NCBI GenBank assembly: GCA_021323255.1
Contig: JAJTCL010000020.1
Coordinates: 1 to 15,645, forward strand
Source: Propionibacteriaceae bacterium
Lineage (GTDB): Bacteria > Actinomycetota > Actinomycetes > Propionibacteriales > Propionibacteriaceae
Length of the DNA stretch: 15,645 nt
Reading direction: 5' to 3'
Below the pieces are notes generated by a model that searched no databases, was not told the origin of the DNA, and saw only the letters and a program-made list of their open reading frames with translations. Shown piece after piece: positions 7,031 through 14,731 of this stretch. The position numbers and the translations under genes were made by a program. The stretch's first letter is position 1; each line of letters starts with the position of its first letter.

Positions 7031-7864
7031 ATGAGGAATTCGGTACGTGCTCTCAAGGCGATGGTCGCCGTCGCGGTTGCGCTGATTCTGGCAGCACCTG
7101 CCGCGCATGCCAACCCCTTGGACGATATTGTCATCGCTCACCGCGCTGGGGCGACTTCCCGCTATGGCGAAGGCACGCTGGCCTCTTACAAACACTCTGT
7201 CGCAAACCGCGCCGACATCCTTGACGGCGATATCCACTGGACAAAAGACAGCCCTAACGATTCAGACAAGCTCGGCTCCATTCTCATCATCCATGACTCC
7301 ACGCTCGACCGGATCACCAACTGCAAGGGCAAGGTTTCCTCCTGGCTCTGGACATCAATCCGTGACAAGTGCCGCACTGACATCGGCAAGCAGCGGCTCA
7401 TCCGCCTCAAGGACCTGGTCGCATATGCAAAGTCGGCCCGGAAGCCGTTGGCCATCCAATTCAAGCAATCGACGATCACCAATGCGCAAGCCAAGCAATT
7501 GTGGAAGACGATCAAGTCCTCCAACGTCCAGCTGGAAGCGGCGTCATACGGGCTTCCCGCACTGAACAAGGTCAAGAAGCTCGACGCCGCCGACCGCAGC
7601 CACAAGATCAACTATGCGCTGGTGACGGCAGGCTCCGGCGGGTGGCCGTCGGTGTCTAAGGTGAAGAGTGTCGGTAACTACCTGCACGCCGAGTTATCGA
7701 TTCCCGCGAGTCGAATGAGAACCTATAAAAGGGCCGGCATCAAGGTGTTTCTGTGGACCGGCAAGAGCAAATCCGACTACAAAAAGATGGCCGCACTTGA
7801 CCCATTCGGCGTCGTAGTCAACGACGTGGAGAAGTTCCAGGCTTGGCGCAAGTCGCAGATATAG
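7031..7864 (+). CDS. Secreted GDPD-like phosphodiesterase
   Basis: 277 residues. A Sec signal peptide covers about 1-27: MRNSVRALKA, a hydrophobic core AVAVALILAAP, then AHA|NP. The GDPD signatures follow: IAHRAG (His37, Arg38), GEGTLASY (Glu47, matching ENTLASF), ILDGDIHWTKD (65-67), IIHDSTLDR (His88, Asp89), PLAIQFK near 143, then a TIM-barrel-like remainder. The usual substrates are glycerophosphodiesters from phospholipids or teichoic acid. Two positions that are normally acidic metal ligands differ: the E of ExD is Asp65, and the E of xExK is Gln143. Activity may be altered or lost. The protein is lysine-rich and its codons less GC-biased than the neighbours' (one TTA), suggesting transfer. 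ATG 7031 has AGGAG four bases upstream. A strong terminator follows. Confidence 0.8.
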   Translation: MRNSVRALKAMVAVAVALILAAPAAHANPLDDIVIAHRAGATSRYGEGTLASYKHSVANRADILDGDIHWTKDSPNDSDKLGSILIIHDSTLDRITNCKGKVSSWLWTSIRDKCRTDIGKQRLIRLKDLVAYAKSARKPLAIQFKQSTITNAQAKQLWKTIKSSNVQLEAASYGLPALNKVKKLDAADRSHKINYALVTAGSGGWPSVSKVKSVGNYLHAELSIPASRMRTYKRAGIKVFLWTGKSKSDYKKMAALDPFGVVVNDVEKFQAWRKSQI

Positions 7865-7892
7865 CTTAACGAGCCGGCTTGCCGGCCGTGAC

Positions 7893-7927
7893 AAGAGCCT
7901 CGACCGCTATTCGGTCGGGGCTCTTTG
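7893..7927 (+). terminator. Intrinsic terminator after the GDPD gene
   Basis: A 14-bp stem (AAGAGCCTCGACCG pairing with CGGTCGGGGCTCTT, one G-U wobble), a 5-base loop CTATT, then T's. It lies 28 bp after the stop and between convergent genes, so it may also serve the minus-strand gene ending at 8001. Confidence 0.85.
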
Positions 7928-8000
7928 TCATGACGACGTCTTGACTGTCGACAAATACACCGCCGCGAGCCGGACTCAGCGTCGCGATCCGCCCATAGGC

Positions 8001-8441
8001 TCAGGCGCGCTCGAAGGTGAGGTCGTAGTCCTTCCGCCAGGTCTTGCCCGCGTCCTCGGAAGCCTGCCAACTGCCGAAGATGCGGTCTTTCTCGACGTCG
8101 GCGATGAAACGCTGGTGAAAGTCCGGGTCCTCGCGGGTCATGGTCCAGTGCCCGCCATCGAAGGTCATGGCGTAGTGGCGGCAAACACCGCGATCGTCTT
8201 GGTAGAGGGCGACAAACCGGTCGTTCGGGTCGCTGCGTCCGAGGACGAGGCTCATCTCGGAATGCACGTGCCGGCCCCCGCCGAAGACAGACCGCACGAC
8301 CAGTAACGACTCCCCGAACCACTCGATGGTGGTGGTACCGGTCACCGTGGTGCCTGGCGGTTCGAGGAACCAGGCGTCTGACATCGTCATCGACCATTCG
8401 CCGACGAGCGCGCCCAGCTTTGCCATTTCGGTATTGCGCAT
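8001..8441 (-). CDS. Lipocalin-like / DUF1579-like protein
   Basis: 146 residues, no signal peptide. Pattern of a small beta-barrel: LGALVGEWSMTMSDAWF at the start, then VTGTTTIEWFGESLLVVRS, SEMSLVLGRSDPNDRFVALYQDDRGVCRHYAMTF, then a turn-rich C-terminus ending TWRKDYDLTFERA. A GEW start followed by 'bad-faith' strands of W/F/Y matches proteins annotated as DUF1579 or as hypothetical lipocalin-like. The ligand and role are unknown. The start at 8441 is chosen because GGAGGAG lies 3 bases upstream; the internal Met at MAKLG would not have this site. It is 105 bp downstream of rraA on the same strand, so it may be a distal operon member or independently expressed. Confidence 0.7.
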   Translation of the reverse strand: MRNTEMAKLGALVGEWSMTMSDAWFLEPPGTTVTGTTTIEWFGESLLVVRSVFGGGRHVHSEMSLVLGRSDPNDRFVALYQDDRGVCRHYAMTFDGGHWTMTREDPDFHQRFIADVEKDRIFGSWQASEDAGKTWRKDYDLTFERA

Positions 8442-8546
8442 CGTCTCCTCCGATTAGTCCGACCTCATGCGATGCTGCCCGAACCCGATGGCTCGGCTTG
8501 AACAGACCGTCACCTGTACCCGTTCAGTACGCACTCAATGGACTCG

Positions 8547-9038
8547 TCAAGGCAGGACCACAATTCCGTCCTCGTCGGAAACCACGGTTCGGCCGGGACT
8601 GACGCGCACTCCGCCGATCTCGATCGGCTGGTCAACCTGGCCCGCGCCGGTCTTACCGCTCTTGCGTGGGTTCGTACCCAGCGCCTTGATGCCGATCTCC
8701 AGATCATTCAGGGCGACGCTGTCGCGGACAGCCCCGTTGATCACCAGGCCGGCCCACCCGCGCTCTACGGCGATACCGGCGATCACGTCACCGACCAACG
8801 CCGCGCGTAGTGAACCACCTCCGTCGACGACCAACACCGCGCCGGCGGCGTCGGGCCAATCGGCTAGCGTCGACTTGATCATTGCGTTGTCCTCGAAACA
8901 TTTGACGGTCACCGCTCGACCTGCGAAGCGAGGACGTCTGCCGAAGCTTCGCAGCTGGAGCGGGATCGATTGCAGTGCCTCACCGTGCAGGTCGACCAGG
9001 TCGGCTGTGCTCATCTGGTCGGATGGTTCCGTTGACAT
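8547..9038 (-). CDS. rraA: RraA-like protein (ribonuclease E regulator / HMG-CHA aldolase family)
   Basis: 163 residues, the normal length. Strong family pattern: TADLVDLHGEAL at 11-22, FAGRAVTVKCFEDNAMIK around 38-55, VVDGGGSLRAALVGD at 70-84, GWAGLVINGAVRDSVAL at 94-110 with the Arg105-Asp106 pair used by HMG/CHA aldolases for substrate and Mg2+, then GTNPRKSGKTGAGQVDQ and a closing SDEDGIVVLP. In Proteobacteria RraA inhibits RNase E; in Actinobacteria the same fold is often annotated as 4-hydroxy-4-methyl-2-oxoglutarate aldolase or oxaloacetate decarboxylase. The tricarboxylate-transporter context favours the metabolic role, which is inference. Its ATG overlaps the usp stop (TGATG), so the two are translationally linked. 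Confidence 0.85.
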   Translation of the reverse strand: MSTEPSDQMSTADLVDLHGEALQSIPLQLRSFGRRPRFAGRAVTVKCFEDNAMIKSTLADWPDAAGAVLVVDGGGSLRAALVGDVIAGIAVERGWAGLVINGAVRDSVALNDLEIGIKALGTNPRKSGKTGAGQVDQPIEIGGVRVSPGRTVVSDEDGIVVLP

Positions 9039-9430
9039 CAGGCCGCTCGTACGGTGAGCACCGGGCAGGGTGAGTCCATCAGGATGCGGTGCGCGTTACT
9101 TCCGAGCACCATCTTGCCGACGGCTGAGCGACGGCGGATACCAATCACGCAGAGTTCGGCCTCGACCTCCTCCAGCACGCCGATCAGCTCGTCGGCCGCC
9201 TCCCGCCCCCGCACCTCCTGGCGAATCGTAAAGGCGACACCGGCTTGTTCCAGCGTGGCGCGTACCCAGTCAAGGTCGGCCGGCTGAGCGAAGGCCGGGT
9301 CGTCCAGCGCGTCGCCTCGGGAAGTATTAACCACCACCAGCGGGCGGTCGGACTTGCGTGCCTCCGTGATAGCAGTGTTGAGTGCAGCACGTCCGGCCGA
9401 TGTCGGGGTGTATCCGACGACGATGGTCAC
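9038..9430 (-). CDS. Universal stress protein (UspA family)
   Basis: 130 residues with the UspA fold: strand TIVVGYTPTSAGRAAL, a helix, LVVVNTSRG, a long charged helix (DELIGVLEEVEAELCVIGI), then GKMVLGSNAHRILMDSPCPVLTV, the nucleotide-binding end. The usual G2xG9xG(S/T) ATP motif is partly kept: VLGSNA gives the last part, but the first part reads GIRRRSAVG rather than GxRG. The frame is open upstream to 9592, but GTG 9430 with AAGGAG upstream is preferred because the core begins there. Its GTG overlaps the tctA stop (GTGA) and its stop overlaps the rraA start. Usp proteins in carbon-transport operons may sense energy state; here that is inference. Confidence 0.8.
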   Translation of the reverse strand: MTIVVGYTPTSAGRAALNTAITEARKSDRPLVVVNTSRGDALDDPAFAQPADLDWVRATLEQAGVAFTIRQEVRGREAADELIGVLEEVEAELCVIGIRRRSAVGKMVLGSNAHRILMDSPCPVLTVRAA

Positions 9431-10942
9431 TCGCGCGTCTCCTTTGTATCTGGATGAGTTGAGGTGGTCGCCGCATCGGGCACCTCGATGTGGCGGTGCT
9501 CCGCCACCGAGAGGGCCGGCTCCTCTGATACCGCCTCGACCGCTGCGGCTGCCTTGGCCGGCAGGACCCGCCGAATAGCCTTGAAAAGCCACGGCCAGAT
9601 CATTATTAGCAAGATGATCGCGTAGGCAGTGATCGCGATCGCGGATAGTTCAAACTGCCCGGTTGCCGGATTTGTGCTCCCGAACAGGCCACGCCACTCG
9701 CCGGATGACAGTTGCAGCGCCCTGCGGCCCTGCAGCTCGACGCGTGGTCCCAAGATCACCGCGACGATGAGCGGCAGCACCGGCAGACCGAAACGTCGCA
9801 TCACGAAGCCGAGCAACCCGAGCGCCAATAGCAAGATCAGGTCGAACGGCGACCCGTTCACCGCGTACGCCCCCATCGAGGCGAAAAACAAGATGCCGGC
9901 ATACAGGTAGGGCCGTGGAATCCGGAGCAGCTTCGCCCAGACCGGGGCCAGCGGCAGGTTGAGGAGCAGGAGCAGCGTGTTGCCGATGAATAGGCTCGCG
10001 ATCAGGCCCCAGACCAAGGCGCCTTCGCGCTGCAGGAGCAGTGGACCGGGTTGGATGCCGTACGAGGTGAGCGCGGCCAGCATCACCGCGGCCGTGGCAT
10101 TGGTGGGCAGACCGAGCGACAGCATCGGCACCATGGTTCCGGCCGCGCTGGCGTTGTTGGCCGCCTCCGGACCGGCGACGCCCTCGATCGCGCCCTTGCC
10201 GAACTCCTCCGGGTGTTTGGTCAGCCGCTTCTCGGTGATATAGGACAGGAAAGTCGGGATCTCCGCCCCACCGGCGGGCACCGCACCGAACGGGAAGCCG
10301 TACGCCGTGCCCCGCAGCCACGGCTTCCATGATCGCTTCCAGTCCTGCCTGCCCATGAACGGCCGGCCCACCCTGATCACCTCAACCGCTTTGCGGCGCA
10401 AGTGCGCCGCCACCCACAGCGCTTCACCGACGGCGAAGATGCCGACTGCGACGACAACGACGTCGATGCCGTCGCCGAGCTGAGGGATGCCGAAAGTCAG
10501 CCGGGCCTGACCACTGACTGCGTCGATGCCGATGAGACCGATGGTCAGGCCAAGGGTGAGCGAGATGAAGCATGGTGCCCGCCACGAAGGAGCCGACGGC
10601 CGCCGTGGCCAGCGCTTGCGCAGCCCGGCCAGACTTGGCCATCAGGTTGCCCTCGAGGGCGGTCACCACCGAGGCCGACTCGCCCGGCGTATTCAGCAGG
10701 ATCGACGTCGTGGACCCGCCGTACATGCCGCCGTAGAAGATCCCGGCAAGCATGATCATTGCGCTGGTCGGCTCCAACCCGTACGTGACTGGCAGCAACA
10801 ACGCCACGGTCATCGCGGGCCCGATCCCGGGCAGCACGCCGACCGCCGTCCCGATCACAACACCAAGCAGGGCCAGGAGGAGGTTGACCGGGGTTGCCGC
10901 TGTGGCGAACCCTTCGAGCAGGAACTGGAAGCTGTCCATCAC
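9427..10942 (-). pseudogene. tctA: tctA, tripartite tricarboxylate transporter large membrane subunit, internally deleted and frameshifted
   Basis: Starts ATG 10942, overlapping the tctB stop (ATGA). Residues 1-124 are normal TctA: VGVLPGIGPAMTVALLLPVT, GIFYGGMYGGSTTSILLNTPGE, ALATAAVGSFVAGTM. The frame then goes wrong near 10560-10570, and the correct sequence resumes one frame over as ISLTLGLTIGLIGIDAVSGQ, then GRQDWKRSWKPWLRGTAYGF, EVAGPEAANNAS-like EGVAGPEAANNASAAGTMV and further membrane segments to 9427. In TctA proteins about 50 residues, including an FGPxEYFAL-like stretch, normally lie between these two points; they are missing here. The C-terminus has about 35 extra polar residues. 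The rest of the reading frame is clean, so the lesion looks recent or is an assembly error. A functional TctA would have about 12 membrane segments. Confidence 0.8.
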
Positions 10943-11477
10943 AGGATTCCCTGCAAGATGCCGGCCGGCAGTGCGACTCCCAACCCGATCGCGAAGCCGT
11001 AGAAGGTGCCGAGTGACAATGCAGCTGCGATCACCAGATCGCGGATGAAGTGTCGGCTACCGAGCACGATCGCACAGCCGTAAAACAACAGACCTCCACT
11101 GATCACCCAGCCGAGGAGATCGATCAAGACAATGTTGGCGGCAAATACGCCGACCAGCAGTAGCACCGTCTTCATGTCGGCCTTGGAGTGCAGGTCGATG
11201 TCCTCACCGGCCTCCTGCTCGCCCCGATGTCCCCGGGCCACCGATACGGCCAGACAGGCGGCCAAGATGATCAGCAAGCTGGCCACCAGCACCGGCACCG
11301 GCTTCGGCCCGAGTGGGTCGGTTCCGGTGCGGTTGTCGCTCAGCTGCAGGGCGTCGAACAGAACCACGACCCGGCCAGTGCCAGCCCTGCGCAGAGCAGA
11401 TAGTCGGGGACCCGGCTTGGCCGCTCGGGCTCGGCGGCCGGCACCGTAGGACCGGCAGCCGCGACTGACTCGCTCAC
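10939..11477 (-). pseudogene. tctB: tctB, tripartite tricarboxylate transporter small membrane subunit, frameshifted near N-terminus
   Basis: GTG 11477 overlaps the tctC stop (GTGA). The product begins VSESVAAAGPTVPAAEPERP, then PDYLLCAGLALAGS and shifts frame near 11368-11374. The correct continuation VVLFDALQLSDNRTGTDPLG PKPVP is one frame away, so one base appears to be missing after GGG in GGGTCGTGG (minus strand). From there the 142-codon remainder is a typical TctB: a loop with DPLGPKPVPVL, membrane segments VLVASLLIILAACLAV, TVLLLVGVFAANIVLIDLLG and IAAALSLGTFYGFAIGLGVALP. It ends in the ATGA overlap with tctA. A homopolymer error in the reads would explain it equally well. Confidence 0.75.
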
Positions 11478-12481
11478 GCCAGTCCGAGCTGGCTCAGCAC
11501 ATCCTCCACCCGCTTGGTCTGGTCAGTCATGTAAGTGGAGAACTCATCGGAGGTGAGGTAGGCATCGGCCCAGTCGTTCTCGGTCAGTACCTCCTTCCAT
11601 TCCTGACTGTCGTGCATCTTGGCCACGGCGTTGACTAGGGCCTGCTTGTCGGCATCAGACAGCTCCGGCGGGGCCACGACACCGCGCCAGTTGGTGAACT
11701 CGAGGTCGATCCCGGACTCCTTCAGGGTCGGCGCGTCGAAGACCTTGACCCGTTCGGCACCGCTGGTGGCCAGCACGCGGATCTCGCCGGCCTCTACCTG
11801 GTCGAGGAACTCCCCGTAACCCGAGGCGCCGAACGCTACCTTGTTACCGAGCACAGCCGGCAGCAGATCACCTCCGCCGTCGTAGCTGACGAAGTTCACG
11901 TCTTTGGGGTCGATGCCGACCGCCTGGGCCAGCTGCATCGGCAGGAGATGGTCGGGTCCGCCTGGAGCGGAACCCCCACCGACAGCCAGCGACTTGGGAT
12001 CAGCCTTCCAAGCGTCGACCAATTCGGTGATGGTCTTGTACGAGGAGTCCTTGCTAACAACGATGGCGCCGGACTCCTCGATGAGCTTGGCGATCGGGGT
12101 CGTCTGGTCAAGCTTGGCGGTGGACTGGTTGGTGTACTGGGCGCCAACCACACCGAGACCCATCATCATCAACAGCTTGCCGTTGCCCTTCTCCGATACC
12201 GTCTTGGCCAGCCCGGTCGTGCCGGAGGCACCGGCGAGGTTGAACACCTCGATGTTCTGCGTCGCGCCAATGTCGTCCATGACCTTGGCGGCCGCCCGGG
12301 CGGTCGTGTCGTATCCACTCCCGGGCGTGTTCGGCACCATGAACCGCAGACCAGTGAGTGGCTCGTCTGCCGGGGCAGAGGCTCCGGGCTCAGCCCGGTC
12401 GGCCGTGGCACCGCACCCAGTCGTCAGTATTACTGCGCCGGCTACTAGAGCTGCGCCTAGCTTGAGTCGTCCGAACATCAT
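11474..12481 (-). CDS. tctC: TctC/Bug-type tricarboxylate-binding lipoprotein
   Basis: 335 residues. A lipoprotein signal: MMFGRLKLGAALVAGAVILT then TGC, lipobox LTTGC with Cys23, so it is anchored outside the membrane. After a flexible Ala/Pro-rich linker the Bug-family fold begins: GLRFMVPNTPGSGYDTTARA, IEVFNLAGASGTTGLAK, then PIAKLIEESGAIVVSKDSSY, GGGSAPGGPDHLLPMQLAQA, NFVSYDGGGDLLPAVLGNKV, and a C-terminal helix. Bug receptors bind dicarboxylates or tricarboxylates between two lobes; the ligand here is unknown. AAAGGA precedes two adjacent ATGs, 12481 and 12478, and either could be the start. It is first in the operon and overlaps tctB by four bases. It is intact although its membrane partners are not. 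Confidence 0.9.
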   Translation of the reverse strand: MMFGRLKLGAALVAGAVILTTGCGATADRAEPGASAPADEPLTGLRFMVPNTPGSGYDTTARAAAKVMDDIGATQNIEVFNLAGASGTTGLAKTVSEKGNGKLLMMMGLGVVGAQYTNQSTAKLDQTTPIAKLIEESGAIVVSKDSSYKTITELVDAWKADPKSLAVGGGSAPGGPDHLLPMQLAQAVGIDPKDVNFVSYDGGGDLLPAVLGNKVAFGASGYGEFLDQVEAGEIRVLATSGAERVKVFDAPTLKESGIDLEFTNWRGVVAPPELSDADKQALVNAVAKMHDSQEWKEVLTENDWADAYLTSDEFSTYMTDQTKRVEDVLSQLGLA

Positions 12482-12686
12482 CGTTCCTTTGTCCCGGGGC
12501 CTAGATGGCCGTGGTGGTCGGCCGACAAGCCATCACCCGTGGTCGAGACGATAGTGCCATCGCGAACCGGGCGTTGCCTACTTGTGGCCATGATGGACGT
12601 TGCGGTCTCAATGGTCGCACTGGATTGCCGCCGCGACCAGCCTCAATGCCACTGCTGCCGACGTCTGTGTGGAAGGAGCTGTTCCG
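12482..12686. promoter_or_regulatory. Divergent control region of the tct operon and the DUF2255 gene
   Basis: 205 bp that should hold the operon promoter for tctC on one strand and the promoter of the gene at 12687 on the other. A short dyad GGCCG-TGGTGGT-CGGCC is at 12507-12523, 26 bp upstream of the tctC start. I could not assign -10/-35 hexamers with confidence. Confidence 0.4.
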
Positions 12687-13073
12687 ATGACCGAATGGAC
12701 GACTGAGGAGCTGACCAAGATCGGTAATGCAGAAGAATTGCAGCTCGCGTCCATGCGACGCGACGAGACGCTGCGCAAACCGGTCACCATGTGGGTCGTA
12801 CGCCACGGTGACCGCCTTTACGTCCGATCCGTGAAGGGGACCACTGGCGCCTGGTTCCGCGGCACGCAGACGCGTCGTCGAGGTCGCATCCAAGCCGGTG
12901 TCGTCGAAAAAGAGGTGAAGTTCGTTTTCGATACAGACGAGGAGGTGAATGTCCAGATTGATGCCGCGTACCGCGAGAAATACCGCCGCTACCCGGATCG
13001 CATCGTCAATAGTGTCCTGACGCCTGCGGCGCGTTCGTCGACGATTGAACTCGTACCCCTGTCAGCAACCTGA
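12687..13073 (+). CDS. DUF2255 family protein
   Basis: 128 residues: EWTTEELTKIGNAEELQLAS at the start, then KPVTMWVVRHGDRLYVRSVKG, TGAWFRGTQTRRRGRIQAG and VVEKEVKFVFDTDEEVNVQID. This is the pattern of the DUF2255 family, small proteins resembling the split-barrel flavin-binding (pyridoxamine-oxidase-like) proteins. The molecular function is not established. The start is supported by AAGGAG eight bases before ATG 12687. It lies head-to-head with tctC and 71 bp before xthA on the same strand. Confidence 0.75.
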   Translation: MTEWTTEELTKIGNAEELQLASMRRDETLRKPVTMWVVRHGDRLYVRSVKGTTGAWFRGTQTRRRGRIQAGVVEKEVKFVFDTDEEVNVQIDAAYREKYRRYPDRIVNSVLTPAARSSTIELVPLSAT

Positions 13074-13132
13074 TGCCGACACGGGCTCCTCGGCTGTCGC
13101 CGACGCAGCCTTTCGACGAAGAGATCACCGGC

Positions 13133-13138
13133 TAGCGT
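13133..13138 (+). promoter_or_regulatory. TANNNT-type -10 for a leaderless xthA message
   Basis: TAGCGT sits exactly at -12 to -7 relative to the GTG at 13145, the spacing that gives leaderless transcripts in Actinobacteria. There is no Shine-Dalgarno before this GTG. A weak -35-like TTCGAC is at 13112-13117. Confidence 0.55.
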
Positions 13139-13144
13139 GGGTTC

Positions 13145-14008
13145 GTGCGGTTGGCCACATGGAATGTGAATTCGATCAAGCAGCGGGTGCCGCGATTGTT
13201 GCCATGGTTGGACCAGCGCCAGCCCGACGTGGTGTGCCTGCAGGAGACCAAGCTTGCCGACGACGCGCTGGCAACGTTGCTGGGGGAACAGTTCGTCAAC
13301 CGGGGTTACCAGTTCGCCACGCACGGCGAGGCGCAGTGGAATGGCGTCGCGATCCTGTCGAAGGTCGGACTGGACGACGTGGTGACCGGGGTTGCCGACG
13401 CACCGGGGTTTCCGCGTCCTGAGGCACGCGCGGTTTCGGCGACGTGCGGCGGCATCCGAGTGCACTCCCTGTATGTGCCGAACGGGCGGGTGCCCGATTC
13501 GGACCACTACCGATACAAGCTTGACTGGCTAGCGGCGTTGGCCCACGACCTCAGCCGCGGCCCGGATGACGCCGTGGTGTGTGGCGACATGAACATTGCC
13601 CCGGCCGATGAGGATGTGTTCGACCCTGAGGCATACATCGGCCAGACCCATGTCACCGTACCGGAGCGGGAGGCTCTGGCGCAGCTCCAAGCCCTTGGCC
13701 TGCGTGACGTTGTCAGGGATCGCTGGCCGGGCGAGCGGGTGTTCACGTACTGGGACTACCGCGCGGGCATGTTCCACCGCGACTTGGGTATGCGCATTGA
13801 TCTGGTGCTGGCTACCGTGCCAGTTGCTGAGCGGATACGGGCAGCGTGGGTGGACCGACACGCGCGCAAAGGCTCCGGCCCGAGCGACCACGCGCCAGTG
13901 ATTGTTGACCTGGACGAAGCTCCCGACGGTGACATCGGTCCGGTCGTCCCGCCGCCGTCAGCGCCGGCTACTCGTCGGGTCACCTTGCCGCAGAGCCGAG
14001 GGCGGTGA
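13145..14008 (+). CDS. xthA: Exodeoxyribonuclease III
   Basis: 287 residues of the ExoIII/APE1 family, which cuts DNA at abasic sites and removes 3' blocks. The expected active-site set is present: Asn7 (TWNVNS), Glu34 (LQETK), Tyr110 (SLYVPNG), Asp148 and Asn150 (GDMNIAP), Asp219 (RIDLVL), Asp248-His249 (SDHAPV). The fold order is normal; the last ~35 residues (DIGPVVPPPSAPATRR and onward) are a polar tail beyond the usual core of ~255. Start GTG 13145 gives the canonical MRLATWNVNS beginning. It is preceded by a leaderless-type -10 hexamer, so it is probably independently transcribed and not dependent on the DUF2255 gene. Confidence 0.92.
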   Translation: MRLATWNVNSIKQRVPRLLPWLDQRQPDVVCLQETKLADDALATLLGEQFVNRGYQFATHGEAQWNGVAILSKVGLDDVVTGVADAPGFPRPEARAVSATCGGIRVHSLYVPNGRVPDSDHYRYKLDWLAALAHDLSRGPDDAVVCGDMNIAPADEDVFDPEAYIGQTHVTVPEREALAQLQALGLRDVVRDRWPGERVFTYWDYRAGMFHRDLGMRIDLVLATVPVAERIRAAWVDRHARKGSGPSDHAPVIVDLDEAPDGDIGPVVPPPSAPATRRVTLPQSRGR

Positions 14009-14009
14009 A

Positions 14010-14027
14010 GGATCAACAGCCTGATCC
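14010..14027. terminator. Short inverted repeat between convergent genes
   Basis: GGATCA-ACAGCC-TGATCC: 6-bp arms, 6-base loop, placed in the 27-bp gap between the convergent stops of xthA and the methyltransferase gene. It has no T-run and is short, so it is only a candidate bidirectional terminator. Confidence 0.3.
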
Positions 14028-14035
14028 GGTCGCCG

Positions 14036-14704
14036 CTAAGTGTGCGCCCTGATCGAGGTCCCTGGCTTGTGAGCCGTGATCTTGCCCAGCCAGCTGAGAT
14101 CGGTACTTCCGCTAGCGACGTCTACGAATCCGGATGCATGGACGAGCCCGAGCGTCCTGTCGAGCATGTCCTCGCCGGAATGCCGAAGCCATCGTGGACC
14201 GGCGTGACGACGCCCCTTGCTTTTGTGGAACTCGGCGATCAGGAGCCGTCCATGAGGTTTCAGCACGCGGTACATCTCGCCTACTGCAGTCCGTTGATCG
14301 TCCTCAGCCACGTGATGCAGCGCGAGGGTGCATGCGACGGCGTCAAAGGTGGCGTCCGGAAAGGGAAGTTGTTGCGCAAAAGCAACCTGGAAGGTGACTA
14401 TCACGCCTCGCTTGCGTGCCTGACTGCTGGCACGGTTGATCATCTCGACTGCTGCATCTATGCCGTCGACGGAGCCGGTGGGTCCTACCCGCTCGGCGAA
14501 CGCGATTGCCAGGCGGCCAGGTCCACAGCCAACGTCGAGGACATGGTCGCCCGGCCGCAGCTCCAGATCGTCGACGACCATGGCACGTAGCCGTTTCCCG
14601 CGTCGGCCAAGCAAGCCGCGCCCCAGGTCGTAAACACGCGCCCAGCGGATGAGCCTGTCGCTGTCGTGGTGATGGGTACGGCCGGTGGGGTGGATCATAG
14701 GCAC
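14036..14704 (-). CDS. Class I SAM-dependent methyltransferase
   Basis: 222 residues. A Rossmann-type MTase with VLDVGCGPGR (motif I, about 55-64), SVDGIDAAVEMIN (78-90, acidic ribose contact Asp83), FQVAFAQQLPFPDATFDAVA (motif II/III region), TLALHHVAEDDQ at 126-137, then MYRVLKPHGRLLIAEF. This pattern matches UbiE/Methyltransf_11-type small-molecule methylases; the substrate is not evident. The N-terminus is His-rich (HPTGRTHHHD). GTG 14704 and ATG 14698 are both possible starts; TACACT lies a few bases upstream and might be a -10 giving a near-leaderless transcript. The gap to the small gene upstream is 27 bp. The gene is convergent with xthA. Confidence 0.82.
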   Translation of the reverse strand: MPMIHPTGRTHHHDSDRLIRWARVYDLGRGLLGRRGKRLRAMVVDDLELRPGDHVLDVGCGPGRLAIAFAERVGPTGSVDGIDAAVEMINRASSQARKRGVIVTFQVAFAQQLPFPDATFDAVACTLALHHVAEDDQRTAVGEMYRVLKPHGRLLIAEFHKSKGRRHAGPRWLRHSGEDMLDRTLGLVHASGFVDVASGSTDLSWLGKITAHKPGTSIRAHT

Positions 14705-14731
14705 GTCAGTGTACGGCGCTCGACAGCGCCC

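Noticed and set aside
6515..8516. The 14-base string CAGACCGTCACCTG at 6515-6528 and 8503-8516
   Set aside because: A single 14-base match is expected by chance in a window this size and GC content, and the flanks do not align.
9431..9592. An upstream extension of the universal stress protein
   Set aside because: It overlaps the tctA coding end, adds Gly/Arg-rich sequence unlike Usp, and GTG 9430 has a good ribosome binding site and the coupled overlap.
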